Part shown: one piece after another, positions 16,464 through 25,623 of the stretch | Layout: every line of letters begins with the position of its first letter | Position numbering within the stretch: the stretch's first letter is position 1 | Origin: Eubacterium sp. | Lineage (GTDB): Bacteria; Bacillota; Clostridia; Lachnospirales; Lachnospiraceae | Assembly (NCBI GenBank): GCA_021769425.1 | Contig: JAETSX010000022.1 | Location: forward strand, 1 to 64,000 | Direction: 5' to 3' | DNA length: 64,000 nt | Notes under the pieces: model-generated | The model's input: the letters and a program-made list of their open reading frames with translations, nothing else | The model's database searches: none | Told to the model about the DNA's origin: nothing | Position numbers and translations under genes: made by a program

Positions 16464-16557
16464 ATTATACTCACGAGCATACTTATTTGCCAAATCATTT
16501 GCTTTTTCCTCAAAGCTATGAACAATCTTCTGGCAAATGATTTCGCTCACGGGTATA
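16464..16557. repeat. MITE-like palindromic repeat, copy A
   Basis: A 94-bp element starting ATTATACTCACGAGC and ending GCTCACGGGTATA, with imperfect terminal inverted repeats and an internal pair (GCCAAATCATTTGC and GGCAAATGATTT). A near-identical copy is at 45537-45631. It lies in the gap between the two flavoenzyme genes. Confidence 0.85.
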
Positions 16558-16665
16558 AGTTTGGTTTTGTATAAGCAGTTTATATTCTGATACACAGGTA
16601 ATATGTAATTGTCTGCTGCGTTGTGTCCGATAAAGCGGAGCAGACCCTCATCAATCGCTGCAGCG

Positions 16666-16685
16666 ATATTTAACCGCCGGAGTAA
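16666..16685 (+). repeat. 20-bp repeat, copy 2
   Basis: ATATTTAACCGCCGGAGTAA, identical to 14383-14402, just downstream (minus sense) of the second flavoenzyme gene. Confidence 0.8.
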
Positions 16686-16700
16686 GATTAATTGCTGGTT

Positions 16701-18617
16701 TTATATTGTTTTTGCAAAATTATGGGCTGCTGTGATGGCATCTTTCAGGTTTCCCACATGCTCGCAGTCTCCCAACATGTGGGCATGGCTGCAGGCAACA
16801 GGCGTTGGGGTGTAGCCTACGGCAAAAATTAACGTATCAGCATCATTTATGACATATTCTTTGCCGTCTTTTTCATAGGTGACAGAGGTTTCGTCCACTT
16901 TTGTGACAGCGCTGTTTAATTCCAGTTTGACGCCTTTGCGGATGAGGCGCTGAGTCAGCGCGCTTTTTGCGGGGCCGCCTTCCCCGGCCATCAGCGTATC
17001 GGTCATTTCAATAACGGTTACGTCCCGGTTTGCAGGGAATTTGTCGTCAATCAGGGGAGCCAGGTAATCTGCGGTTTCACAGCCTACAGAGCCACCGCCG
17101 AGAATTACGATTTTCCGTCCTGGGAAACCTTTGCCGGATAAAACATCATCCGCAGTCATGGTCTGTTTGAAACACTGGAAGGGTTTGATTACCTTTGGCG
17201 CTGCGCCGGCAGTGCAGATGATTTCATACCCTTCAAAATCGGAAGAAATCATTTCAGGAGTGACCTCACAGTTCAGACGGACTTCGATTCCGGAATTGGC
17301 AAGCCTTCTGGCCATAAATTTGACGACTTTGCACAGCTCCTGTTTTCCGATTGGCACGGCTGCAAGACGAAGCAGTCCGCCCAGTTCCTGATTTTTCTCA
17401 CAGAGAACTACTTCATGTCCCCGCATTTTGGCGGTGTAGGCCGCTTCCATGCCTGCCGGGCCGCCGCCGATGACTAATACTTTTTTCTTTTCCGGCGCAG
17501 GTTCTACGGCGTCGGATTCTACGGAAGGATTGACGGTGCAGGCAATGGGCTTGCCGAACATGATCCCGGTCAGGCAGCGGCCGCAGCCGATACAAGGCCG
17601 GATGTCGTCTGTTTTGCCGGCAGCGGCTTTGTTGGCGAATTCGCTGTCGCAGAGGTTGGGACGGCCAATCATGCAGATATCCGTTTTGCCGTTTGCAATC
17701 AATTCTTCCGCAATCCAGGGTTCGTTAATGCGGGCTACGGTGGAAACCGGAATGGTCAGATGCCTGCGGATCTCTTCTGAAGCGTGTGCGTGGGGAGCCG
17801 GTGAGGTTCCCGGCGCAGGCATGGAACTGCCCCGCTTAATGGTGTTGCCGCCGGATACATGGATAAAGTCTACGCCAGCCTTTTCTAACTGTTTTGACAC
17901 ATAAATCATGTCATTTAAGGTGAGGCCGCCGTCACTGTATTCGTCTCCGGAAATCCGCACGTCGATGATAAAATCTTCTCCGCATTCTTTCCGGATGGCT
18001 TCGATTACTTCCAGCGTCAGGCGCAGGCGTCCGTTGATATCTCCGCCGTACTCGTCGGTGCGTTTATTGTAAAGGGGCGTGAGAAAACCGCCTAACAGGC
18101 CGTGGGCATGGGCGGCCTGGATTTCCACTCCGTCGCCGCCTGCCTGCTGAAAACGGTGAGCCGCCTGGCCGAATTGTTTTACAATGGTGTGGAGTTCTTC
18201 GACAGTGGCCGGCCGGGGCGCTGATTTGGCATAATAGGGTCCTACGTGGGAGGGGGCAATTAACTGAGGCGTTCCGGGAATGGGAAAAGCCATGTAAGCC
18301 GGATGGAAAAGCTGTGACAAAATCTTGGCGTCATACTGATGCACAGCGTCCACCAGCTTTTTCCAGCCCGGTATGTAGCTGTCGTCATAGATGGACATGT
18401 CTCCCGGCAGATAAGTGTAAACAGGCTCTACCGTTGTTACTTCTGTGATAATCAGGCCAACGCCGCCTTTGGCCCGGTTGGAATAGTGTTCAATTAAAGC
18501 GTCTGTCACATAGCCTTTGTCGGCCAGGTTGGTGGACAGGGGCGGCATGAAAATACGGTTCTTTACGGTTGTGTTCCCGATTTGAATGGGGGAAAACAGG
18601 TGTGGAAAATGTTGCAT
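16701..18617 (-). CDS. Old-Yellow-Enzyme type NADH:flavin oxidoreductase (second paralogue)
   Basis: 638 residues. The FMN barrel includes LFSPIQIGNTTVKNRIFMPP, the active-site region VEIQAAHAHGLLGGF and NKRTDEYGGDINGR. The Fe-S motif is CIGCGRCLTG followed by a Cys in IACTVNPS. The C-terminal FAD/NAD half has KKVLVIGGGPAGMEAAYTA and RKIVILGGGSVGCETADYL. Same family as the downstream gene but without its helical insertion. Such enzymes reduce enoates, dienoyl-CoA, or bile-acid and steroid enones in gut anaerobes; the substrate cannot be assigned here. AAAAAGGAG precedes the ATG. It is first in a minus-strand unit with 14430-16436, separated by a repeat-bearing 265-bp gap. Confidence 0.88.
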   Translation of the reverse strand: MQHFPHLFSPIQIGNTTVKNRIFMPPLSTNLADKGYVTDALIEHYSNRAKGGVGLIITEVTTVEPVYTYLPGDMSIYDDSYIPGWKKLVDAVHQYDAKILSQLFHPAYMAFPIPGTPQLIAPSHVGPYYAKSAPRPATVEELHTIVKQFGQAAHRFQQAGGDGVEIQAAHAHGLLGGFLTPLYNKRTDEYGGDINGRLRLTLEVIEAIRKECGEDFIIDVRISGDEYSDGGLTLNDMIYVSKQLEKAGVDFIHVSGGNTIKRGSSMPAPGTSPAPHAHASEEIRRHLTIPVSTVARINEPWIAEELIANGKTDICMIGRPNLCDSEFANKAAAGKTDDIRPCIGCGRCLTGIMFGKPIACTVNPSVESDAVEPAPEKKKVLVIGGGPAGMEAAYTAKMRGHEVVLCEKNQELGGLLRLAAVPIGKQELCKVVKFMARRLANSGIEVRLNCEVTPEMISSDFEGYEIICTAGAAPKVIKPFQCFKQTMTADDVLSGKGFPGRKIVILGGGSVGCETADYLAPLIDDKFPANRDVTVIEMTDTLMAGEGGPAKSALTQRLIRKGVKLELNSAVTKVDETSVTYEKDGKEYVINDADTLIFAVGYTPTPVACSHAHMLGDCEHVGNLKDAITAAHNFAKTI

Positions 18618-18734
18618 GATTTTTCTCCTTTTTATATGTGGCTGCGAAGGTTGCTACAGGATTGTCCTTTCGCACACAAATTTTATAGTATCTAATCAGG
18701 ATTATAGTTAGAAAACAGATGAAATAATTATCAT

Positions 18735-18771
18735 TTTTTGATATAATACTATGAAATATTGATATCAAAAA
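18735..18771 (-). promoter_or_regulatory. Inverted repeat operator candidate upstream of the flavoenzyme genes
   Basis: TTTTTGATAT (18735-18744) and ATATCAAAAA (18762-18771) form a perfect 10-bp inverted repeat with a 17-nt spacer, about 120 bp upstream of the 18617 start. Likely regulator site by position; the regulator is not identified. Confidence 0.5.
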
Positions 18772-19053
18772 TCTAGTCTCTATTGTCTTGGCGGTTTTTA
18801 CGCTTTTCCGATATGTGGATGGGCGCTGCATCTCCAAAATTCAGTGTAAACGAGCGGAAATTTTTTTTATGGAGAAAGTTTCTCCTGCTTGATCGCCACC
18901 GCTACGCCTCATTCCTCCGCCTTGCATATGAAAAATTATCCTGCTTGAAAGGTATCGGTAATTAGTATGGGTTGTACTAGTTGATATAAAAAACTTCAAC
19001 AAAATATGCTGTTCTATAGTTGTACATCACTATACACTATGATAGGAGACACA
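18772..19053. other. Intergenic stretch without a recognisable gene
   Basis: The plus-strand open frame here has poor composition and no ribosome site. The minus strand carries a short frame (GGDQAGETFSIKKIS) that may be the decayed end of an unknown gene. AACTTCAAC near 18990 and GTTGAAGTT near 19060 form an inverted pair at the edge of the IS256 remnant. Confidence 0.4.
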
Positions 19054-19923
19054 TTATGTTGAAGTTCCAAGATGATTATACGAATGAATGGCCTTAAGCA
19101 TAAGAGCTATGGCTTTCATTTTGTTTCGAGGTGTAACAGAAAAAATGTTCCTGTAAAAATGTACGGTGCAACGCTGATATCTGGCCTCCGGAAAGACTTC
19201 CGGGATGGTTTACAGCATACCGAGATTTTTATTGCCGATGATCAGACGTTCGCCAGTAAGCGCTCGTTCTTTCAGCCATACAAAGAAAGAATGCCAGCTC
19301 TCACGATCCTCTTCCATACCCTCCGCAGCGCCAAGGATTTCACGGCATCCATCCTGGCTGACACCGATTGCAACCAGGACGGAAACATTTTGGATCTCAC
19401 CACCCCAGCTGCGTTTCAGGTAGACGCCATCTACATAAACATAGGGATAATCTCCGGAAAGCGGACGGGTACGCCAGGTTTCGATATGCTCATAAGCCTT
19501 TTTATTCAGGTTACTGATTGTTCCAGGAGATACCTTCGTTCCCCACAAAGCTTCGGTGATATCTTCCACACGCCGAACGGAAACTCCAGCGAGATACATT
19601 TCGATCAATGCTTCCTCAACAGAAGATTCTCTGCGGCGGTAACGTTCGATAATGACTGTTTCAAAAGGAACGCCCTTGAGTTTAGGAACCTTCAATTCTA
19701 CCTCCCCTGCTGTAGTATGAAGGTTTCTCTTATAATGCCCGGAACGATATCCCTGACGCTCGGAGGAACGCTCATATTTTTCAGCGTTAACTAATTCATC
19801 GCCTTCCTTATCGAGTAGAGCATTCAAAGTTTCTTCGATACTGCTGCGAACAAGATCGCGAACAAGATCTTTTAAATCGTGCTTTATTAAGTCCTCATTT
19901 AGTTGTATAATCTTATCAGACAT
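19054..19923 (-). pseudogene. Decayed IS256-family (mutator type) transposase
   Basis: The N-terminal two thirds are readable (237 residues from 19923), with LVRDLVRSSIEETLNALLD, ERQGYRSGHYKRNLHT, KVPKLKGVPFET and YPYVYVDGVYLKR. A stop replaces the codon after GNKNLGML. The same frame then continues recognisably (PEVFPEARYQRCTVHFYRN), frameshifts, and ends near 19054 with MLKAIHSY. Full IS256 transposases are about 400 residues, so at least one stop, a frameshift and a C-terminal loss have occurred. Inactive. Confidence 0.9.
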
Positions 19924-20033
19924 GGTTTTATAGCCTCCTTTGATAGATTTGGTTGTGGTGACTTAATTTTACCAAACAGCTATAGACCATGTCTATTTTT
20001 GCAAGTTTTTATTTTTGCAAAACTTATTATACG

Positions 20034-20402
20034 TCATCCAGCGGTCACGATGTACTCGCTGTCCACTGCGATCTGCACGTTATATCCCGGCTTCAGCTGG
20101 GCATTCCTCATATGGTCATCTTTCATGTGTATAAAGGTAGCATCCGCGTCTGTCTTACAGTAGTTATTCCGGCTCTGAAAAGTGGCCATATGCCAGTCAT
20201 AGATCGTCTGACGTTCCAGAAACCGGCAGATTTTCTGCAGGTCACGAGCATGGGTTTCCTCTCCGACATGGAATTGGCAAATATAATCCGGATCCAGAAG
20301 ACAGACCGCTTCCTGGATCCGTTCGTACATCTTTGCTTCCCATTTCCCCACGGATTTTTTCCAGACATAACCATCCCCTCTCATGTAATTATTATTTGAC
20401 AA
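20034..20402 (-). pseudogene. Internal fragment of an IS1182-like transposase
   Basis: A 122-residue piece with the characteristic [20 protein letters not shown] and [15 protein letters not shown] around the first catalytic Asp of IS1182-type transposases. Both ends are missing. Part of the transposase graveyard left of the RiPP island. Confidence 0.75.
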
Positions 20403-20618
20403 AAATAGTTACATGTATACTCGGAATAATTACATAGAAGAAAAGTTGATCCGTTTTTATGATATTATTTTATCCAAAGTTAGTACAAGAAAAATTTGAA
20501 GTTGCATATTTTGTTGGGTAATATGGACGAAAATTTGCAGGTAAAGGATTGAAAACAATGGGTTATATGTTTTTGACGCACTTTAATAGGCCTTACAAGG
20601 CTATGAAGTTGACACAAC

Positions 20619-21150
20619 TTATGCTATCAAAGGCTTTATGCTACGAAGATATTCGTGATGATGAATCTTATCTGCAAGAACAACAGTTATTAACTGGGTT
20701 ATTCCAGCATGAATTAAATCAGAATGAAGAGTTTTTTCGTTTTGAGTTTTTCTTCCTGCAAGACAAAAACTATCTTTGAAATGGTTGATGGAACGCTCAA
20801 CCGTGGTTCTGAACTTGTAGGTGGAAATCCAATCATCTGTTCCTCTGAGTGTGCCAGTGTAAGTTCTTAAATCTTGTTCTGGGTAGATATAAATCATTCT
20901 GCCACATTTAGAATCAGTACATGGGGTTTCGCAAATACATTTTCTGTGAGCTCTTTGAATTTGAGGATTGTAATCCCAAATCATCTTAGGGCAAACAAAT
21001 TTGTATTTTTTAATACCTGCTTTTGTTGATAATGTTCCTTCTGATTTCATAGTAAACTTCCATCATGCTATGGAAGCCAAGGGCTTTCATAGTAAGTGTT
21101 TAATCTTTGGGGCAACAAGGAATTCCATCTTCGTTAACAACGTATTCACT
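20619..21150 (-). pseudogene. Decayed C-terminal part of a DDE transposase
   Basis: A 143-residue readable part contains KYKFVCPKMIWDY, CETPCTDSKCGRMIYIYPE and the terminal RTTVERSINHFKDSFCLAGR region typical of DDE transposases. Upstream (21050-21150, minus) another frame reads EYVVNEDGIPCCPKD and then stops, so the gene is broken by frameshift. The N-terminus is absent. Confidence 0.7.
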
Positions 21151-21294
21151 TTTTATACAAATAAATTTGACAAAAGTAACAATCATAACCAAAATACAAA
21201 ACAAACGGTTATTTGGTCGTAAATGGATTTGATAGTTTCACTAAGAAATTAATAATTTTAAAATTTCCAGTATTTAGGAAAATGAGGGAGAACT

Positions 21295-22050
21295 ATGAAA
21301 GCAGTAATTCTGGCAGCAGGGAAAGGGACTCGAATTGGAGAATTTACAGCAAAAAACAACAAATGCTTAATTCCAGTAGAGGGTCAACCGCTCATTACAT
21401 ATCATATTGATAATTTTGCTAGAGTAGAGTGTATAACAGAATGTATCATTGTCGTAGGATATAAAGCAGAGGGTATTATTCAGCAAGTGGGCCATTCTAG
21501 GAATGGTATGAAGATTACATATTGTTATCAACCAGAAGACAAAGAAAGAGGTATTATTCCATCTATTGAAAGTGCAATTGATGTTATTAATGATGATTTT
21601 ATCTTAGCGCTTGGTGATGAATTCGTTTACAAAAATCATTACCAGGAAACGATTGAGGAATTTTATAAAAGGCAATTGCAATGTATGGTTGGTGTGATAG
21701 AAACAGAAAATATTAATGAAGTGAAAAAAAATTATACATTTCGAATTCGAGAGAACGGTTGCCTCTATGATTTTGTAGAGAAACCAGAAATACCCTATAA
21801 CTCCTATCTCGGAACGGGAAATATTATTTTTCGAAAAGATGTATGTGAGCTGCTTTCCTTAGTACCAATGAATTCTATTCGTAGAGAGAGAGAATTAGTG
21901 GATCTATTCCAACGAATCATTCAAAAAGGAAATTTGATTCATCCATATATTGTGGGAGAAGCATATTTTAATATTAACACAATTCATGATTATGAAAGAC
22001 TAAAACAATTCCTTAACTCAAGGAGAGATAATGAGTATGTTTATGAGTAG
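21295..22050 (+). CDS. Sugar-phosphate nucleotidylyltransferase (NTP_transferase family)
   Basis: 251 residues. It begins MKAVILAAGKGTRIGEF, the nucleotide-binding loop of the family, and KCLIPVEGQPLITYHI matches the following Pro/Lys region. ILALGDEFV supplies the metal-binding Asp. FVEKPEIPYNSYLGTGNIIF is the usual sugar-binding segment. It would activate a sugar 1-phosphate to an NDP-sugar. GAGGGAGAA precedes the ATG. The first gene of the island, it overlaps the glycosyltransferase by 20 nt, so its product is likely used by that enzyme. The kinase at 39535 could supply the phosphorylated sugar. Confidence 0.85.
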   Translation: MKAVILAAGKGTRIGEFTAKNNKCLIPVEGQPLITYHIDNFARVECITECIIVVGYKAEGIIQQVGHSRNGMKITYCYQPEDKERGIIPSIESAIDVINDDFILALGDEFVYKNHYQETIEEFYKRQLQCMVGVIETENINEVKKNYTFRIRENGCLYDFVEKPEIPYNSYLGTGNIIFRKDVCELLSLVPMNSIRRERELVDLFQRIIQKGNLIHPYIVGEAYFNINTIHDYERLKQFLNSRRDNEYVYE

Positions 22051-23350
22051 AAAAAAATATAAGATCTTGTTCTTTATGATACCTTTATATGGGCATATCA
22101 TACCGAATCTTTCCATGATTCGAACATTAATCGACCAGGGATACGAAGTGTATTGTGTAGGGGCGCCAAAGCATTTTCAGATGTTAGAAGAGTGTGGGGC
22201 TACATGTATCACCTATCATCCAATGATCTTAAACAGTTTTGAAATGAAAATGAATAAAGCGCAAGTGAAACAGCGAGAAAGTGTGAAATCACATTTTATG
22301 GCTCTATTTACAAGAGATAATTTGGAGTGGAATATAACAAACGGCAAAGAATTATATGGGCTTGCTTGTAATACATTAGAACCATATATGAAGGAGATTG
22401 CTCCAAATATTATTCTATATGATTCGACGGCAGTTTGGGGGTTGCTATTAGGAAGAAAATATCACTTGCCTTGCATTGATATGGAAGCAGCGACAGACAT
22501 GGATGAAGTTACTTCTATTTATGAAAAATTTTATGAAGAAGTGGTATTAAGAGAAATCAAGGTGGATATGGAGTATGGAGATTATCACCTTAGACCAGAG
22601 GAAGAGATTATATCAACCAAGGAATACATAGAGTATAGTCAGGCAGTAACTCGAAAATTGAATAAAAAGGCAAATAAGTTGGCAGGCCTTCATGGAGACA
22701 AACTTCTGAAAGCAGATATGAAATTTGCATATGTAACGAAAGATTTTTATGACGCTTATACATCTGAATTAGAGCATATTCAATTTTGTGGATTTGATTG
22801 TAAGATACCACCAATTGCAGAAAAAAAAGATGGAATTTTTGTTACACAAGGAACGGTAACAGATCCGTATTCGATGCGATTGCTAGTACATATTTCAAAA
22901 GCGCTTATTTCGAGTGGAGAGAAGGTGACGATAACAACAGGAGGAGATTTTTATTACGAAGATGTCAAAGAAAAACTCAGTAAGTTACCAGAGAAGATGA
23001 ATCTTTCTTCATTTGTGAATCAGTTGGAGGTTTTAGGCAGTCATAAATTGATGATTTCTCATGGAGGACTTTCAGGAATCCGAGAAGCAATTTTAAATGA
23101 GACTCCAATGGTTGTCTATCCAATCAATTATCACTGTTTTCAATCTGCATTAGCAATAGAAAAATTAGGAATTGGAGTTTGGTTAAAAGACAGACAATTA
23201 TCCCAGGGAAACGCAAAAGAGTTATTAAAAGCAGTGCAAGAAGTTCTTTCTAATCCAAACTATGTAGGGAGAATTAGAGAGGTGAAGAAAGAATTTTTAG
23301 AAGAATATAAGAAAAATAAAGTATTAGAGTATCTAGATTCACTTAGCTAG
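22031..23350 (+). CDS. GT1 (MGT/UGT-like) glycosyltransferase
   Basis: 439 residues with a GT-B fold pattern. The N-terminus YKILFFMIPLYGHIIPNLSM has the His of the acceptor site used by macrolide-type glycosyltransferases. The C-terminal donor-binding region has GIFVTQGTV and LMISHGGLSGIREAI followed by TPMVVYPI, matching the HGG..S..EA core of the family. No signal peptide, so it should act in the cytoplasm on an intracellular acceptor, plausibly the RiPP precursor. AGGAG with a 5-nt spacer precedes the ATG. It overlaps the nucleotidyltransferase gene. Confidence 0.87.
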   Translation: MSMFMSRKKYKILFFMIPLYGHIIPNLSMIRTLIDQGYEVYCVGAPKHFQMLEECGATCITYHPMILNSFEMKMNKAQVKQRESVKSHFMALFTRDNLEWNITNGKELYGLACNTLEPYMKEIAPNIILYDSTAVWGLLLGRKYHLPCIDMEAATDMDEVTSIYEKFYEEVVLREIKVDMEYGDYHLRPEEEIISTKEYIEYSQAVTRKLNKKANKLAGLHGDKLLKADMKFAYVTKDFYDAYTSELEHIQFCGFDCKIPPIAEKKDGIFVTQGTVTDPYSMRLLVHISKALISSGEKVTITTGGDFYYEDVKEKLSKLPEKMNLSSFVNQLEVLGSHKLMISHGGLSGIREAILNETPMVVYPINYHCFQSALAIEKLGIGVWLKDRQLSQGNAKELLKAVQEVLSNPNYVGRIREVKKEFLEEYKKNKVLEYLDSLS

Positions 23351-23374
23351 ATCACAAGAGAAAGGAGAAAGAAC

Positions 23375-23683
23375 ATGGTAGAAGATATAGTGACATGCGT
23401 TGTTCTAATAGTTTTTATTGCAGGTTTTGCAACATTATTACGTATGGGGAAAGGTACATCTTTGATTGCAGGAATCAAAAATGTGCCAGAAGAAGAAAGA
23501 GAAAAAACTGCAAAAGGTTTTTCAAAAGTATTGTATCTAATTTCATTAGATGTCATCGTTTTTATGGTTTCTTTGATTCTTGAAAGCAAAATTTTACAAA
23601 ATATTGCTACTGTAATCATTTTCGTTATCATTATTGGCGCAGTTGCGCTTGCAAATCTGAAAAAGGATAAAAAAGATGAGTAA
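23375..23683 (+). CDS. DUF3784-family small membrane protein
   Basis: 102 residues. An N-terminal helix is followed by the family-typical cytoplasmic segment GKGTSLIAGIKNVPEEERE, then two helices (about 50-70 and 75-95) and a Lys/Asp tail. DUF3784 proteins often accompany antimicrobial peptide or transporter genes in Bacillota; the biochemical role is unknown. An AAAGGAGAAAG ribosome site precedes the ATG. The end overlaps the next gene by 8 nt. Possible immunity protein by size and context. Confidence 0.7.
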   Translation: MVEDIVTCVVLIVFIAGFATLLRMGKGTSLIAGIKNVPEEEREKTAKGFSKVLYLISLDVIVFMVSLILESKILQNIATVIIFVIIIGAVALANLKKDKKDE

Positions 23684-24536
23684 AATATCAAGCGTAATCC
23701 AAGCATTTATAACGTTTGTGATAGCAGGAGTCATACTAAACGTAACACAACTGGTTGTATCGATTGTATATCAAAATATCTTAGTTGTTCGTTACACTGG
23801 TCAAGGAATTGAAGATGAAGCTGTGATTTTAGAGATGCTTACTACAGAGCTTAGTTCAACAAACTATTTTACGATGCTTTCTATGGTTAGTATTAGTGTA
23901 ATTGCAATTATCTATGGAATTCATTACTGGATTCATTATTATGAAAAAGGTGATCAGAAGTTAGTAAAATACTTCAACGTCAATCATGTTGCAGTTACTG
24001 CAATTTTTATAATCGGTATTATATTAGCAACCTGTTGTTATTGTTTACTTGTTAGTAGCGATACAATGAGTTTTAGAAAAGAATTCTTATCTGTACAGAG
24101 CTTATCTTTTTCATTTGGTATGTCAGCGGTGTTAGCAGAGCTAATACTTTTGCCAATTGCAGAAGAAACATTGTTTCGTGGAGTCATTTTTAAAAGATTA
24201 AAAAGATCGTGCTCTATCTACAGTGCAATTGTAATTCAGGCATTATTCTGCGGCATATTTCAGCTGAATGTAAAAAAGGGTATTTATTTTTTCTTACTTA
24301 GTATGCTTCTAGGATATATGATGGTGGAAAAGAATTCTGTTCTATATTGTATACGAATTCGAATTTATCTAACTGTGATTTCATTTGTTGTATGGAAGTG
24401 GTTATATCAGATGCTGCCAATGAATTTGGCATTTCATATTGTTTTAGCAATGATGGCAATTTTGCTCTTAGGTACAGGCTTTTACTTGATGATGAAAGAC
24501 AAAACACAAAAGAAAAATGAATTAGACGAAGGATGA
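23676..24536 (+). CDS. CPBP-family membrane protein with degenerate protease motifs
   Basis: 286 residues with about seven to eight membrane helices. The first CPBP motif is intact (LPIAEETLFRGVIF, EExxxR). At the second site, where the family has FxxxH, the sequence is FCGIFQLN, with Gln in place of His. No HxxxN/D third motif can be seen in IRIRIYLTVISFV. The protein may therefore be a non-catalytic relative or an immunity protein, in contrast to the intact CPBP gene at 38653. It overlaps DUF3784 and is followed by the first radical SAM gene after 13 nt. Confidence 0.75.
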   Translation: MSKISSVIQAFITFVIAGVILNVTQLVVSIVYQNILVVRYTGQGIEDEAVILEMLTTELSSTNYFTMLSMVSISVIAIIYGIHYWIHYYEKGDQKLVKYFNVNHVAVTAIFIIGIILATCCYCLLVSSDTMSFRKEFLSVQSLSFSFGMSAVLAELILLPIAEETLFRGVIFKRLKRSCSIYSAIVIQALFCGIFQLNVKKGIYFFLLSMLLGYMMVEKNSVLYCIRIRIYLTVISFVVWKWLYQMLPMNLAFHIVLAMMAILLLGTGFYLMMKDKTQKKNELDEG

Positions 24537-24549
24537 AAGGAGTTTATGA

Positions 24550-25623
24550 ATGAAAGAGTTATTTTCTGCAGGGGTTGATGTAACAAAAAAATGTACATTA
24601 CGCTGTCTACATTGCTTTAATTTTAGTGGAGATGAGAAAGAAACGACATGCGATGAAGAGTTGACAGACAAAGAATTAATTACAATGGCAACAAACATTT
24701 TGGAGTGTAATCCAAAATCAATGTGTATGTGTGGCGGAGAACCTTTATTACGAAAAGATGCAATTATGGAAATTGCCAATATTGCAAAAGACAAGTATCC
24801 TAACAGCTCTATCAATATGGTATCGAATGGTCAATTAATGACTGCACAAGTTGCAGAAGACTTGTGGAAAGCAGGATTTAAAAATATCCAGATTAGTTTA
24901 GATGGAGCAAGTCCTGAGACAGTGGATTGGCTTAGAAATAAAGAAGGAATGTATGAAGCTGCAACGTCTGCACTTCGTTATTTATCAGAGAGTAGAAAAC
25001 GTTTGGGAATCGACACCGATATTTGCATTTCTTTCTGCCCGACAAAAAAGAATCTTCCAGAATTAGAAGAAGTAATCGATTTCTGTGAATCACTTGATAT
25101 AAACTCTTTCCGTGTACAACCACTTATGCTCTTAGGAAGAGCGAAAGAGTTCCTCCGAGAATATGTATTATCAAAAGCGGAATACCGTGATTTAGCAAGA
25201 AGATTAAAGAATCGTAATAGCATAAACGCAAGAAGCGGAGAAAGGCTTGAAACAAAATGGGGAGACCCAATGGACCATTTACTCATTGAAGATGTGGATG
25301 AACTTCGATTTATTCAAGTAAACGCTTATGGTGATGTCCTATTCACACCATATATTCCAATTGCCTTTGGTAATATTAGAAATCGTAGTTTGAAAGAATA
25401 TACAGAATTTGATTGGAATAAAGTTTGGAATCATGAACTTTATAAGTATGTACGTTCATTGATGGTGACACCGGAACATATGGATTTAAGTGAAATCGTT
25501 GCTTTGCCATCCATTGGTTATGGACAAGTTCGCTTCGACTTATTAGATCCGGACTGGAGCAACAAGATGGATGATTTATTGATTCAATTACAGAAAGAGC
25601 ATGCGGAGGTACATGGTGCGTAA
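24550..25623 (+). CDS. Radical SAM peptide-modifying enzyme 1
   Basis: 357 residues. The radical SAM cluster motif is Cys15-x3-Cys19-x2-Cys22 (KKCTLRCLHCFN), followed by MCMCGGEPLLRK, NMVSNGQLM and ISLDGASPETVDWLR. The C-terminal region aligns with the SPASM/Twitch area (IQVNAYGDVLF, then FGNIRNRSLKEY), but the auxiliary-cluster cysteines are absent. Cys59/Cys61 (CxCGGEP), Cys153 (SFCPTK) and Cys169 are shared with the second paralogue; one could donate a hydrogen atom, as in peptide epimerases. AAGGAG precedes the ATG at 24550. It presumably acts on the 60-residue precursor at 28126, guided by the PqqD-like protein. Exact chemistry unknown. Confidence 0.87.
   Translation: MKELFSAGVDVTKKCTLRCLHCFNFSGDEKETTCDEELTDKELITMATNILECNPKSMCMCGGEPLLRKDAIMEIANIAKDKYPNSSINMVSNGQLMTAQVAEDLWKAGFKNIQISLDGASPETVDWLRNKEGMYEAATSALRYLSESRKRLGIDTDICISFCPTKKNLPELEEVIDFCESLDINSFRVQPLMLLGRAKEFLREYVLSKAEYRDLARRLKNRNSINARSGERLETKWGDPMDHLLIEDVDELRFIQVNAYGDVLFTPYIPIAFGNIRNRSLKEYTEFDWNKVWNHELYKYVRSLMVTPEHMDLSEIVALPSIGYGQVRFDLLDPDWSNKMDDLLIQLQKEHAEVHGA

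Noticed and set aside
18783-18965. 60-codon plus-strand frame upstream of the IS256 remnant
   Set aside because: No ribosome site, atypical composition and no family pattern.
19072-19794. 240-codon plus-strand open frame
   Set aside because: It lies entirely antisense to the recognisable IS256 transposase remnant and has no ribosome site or family pattern.
20549-20779. 76-codon plus-strand frame
   Set aside because: Antisense to the DDE transposase C-terminal remnant; weak ribosome site only.
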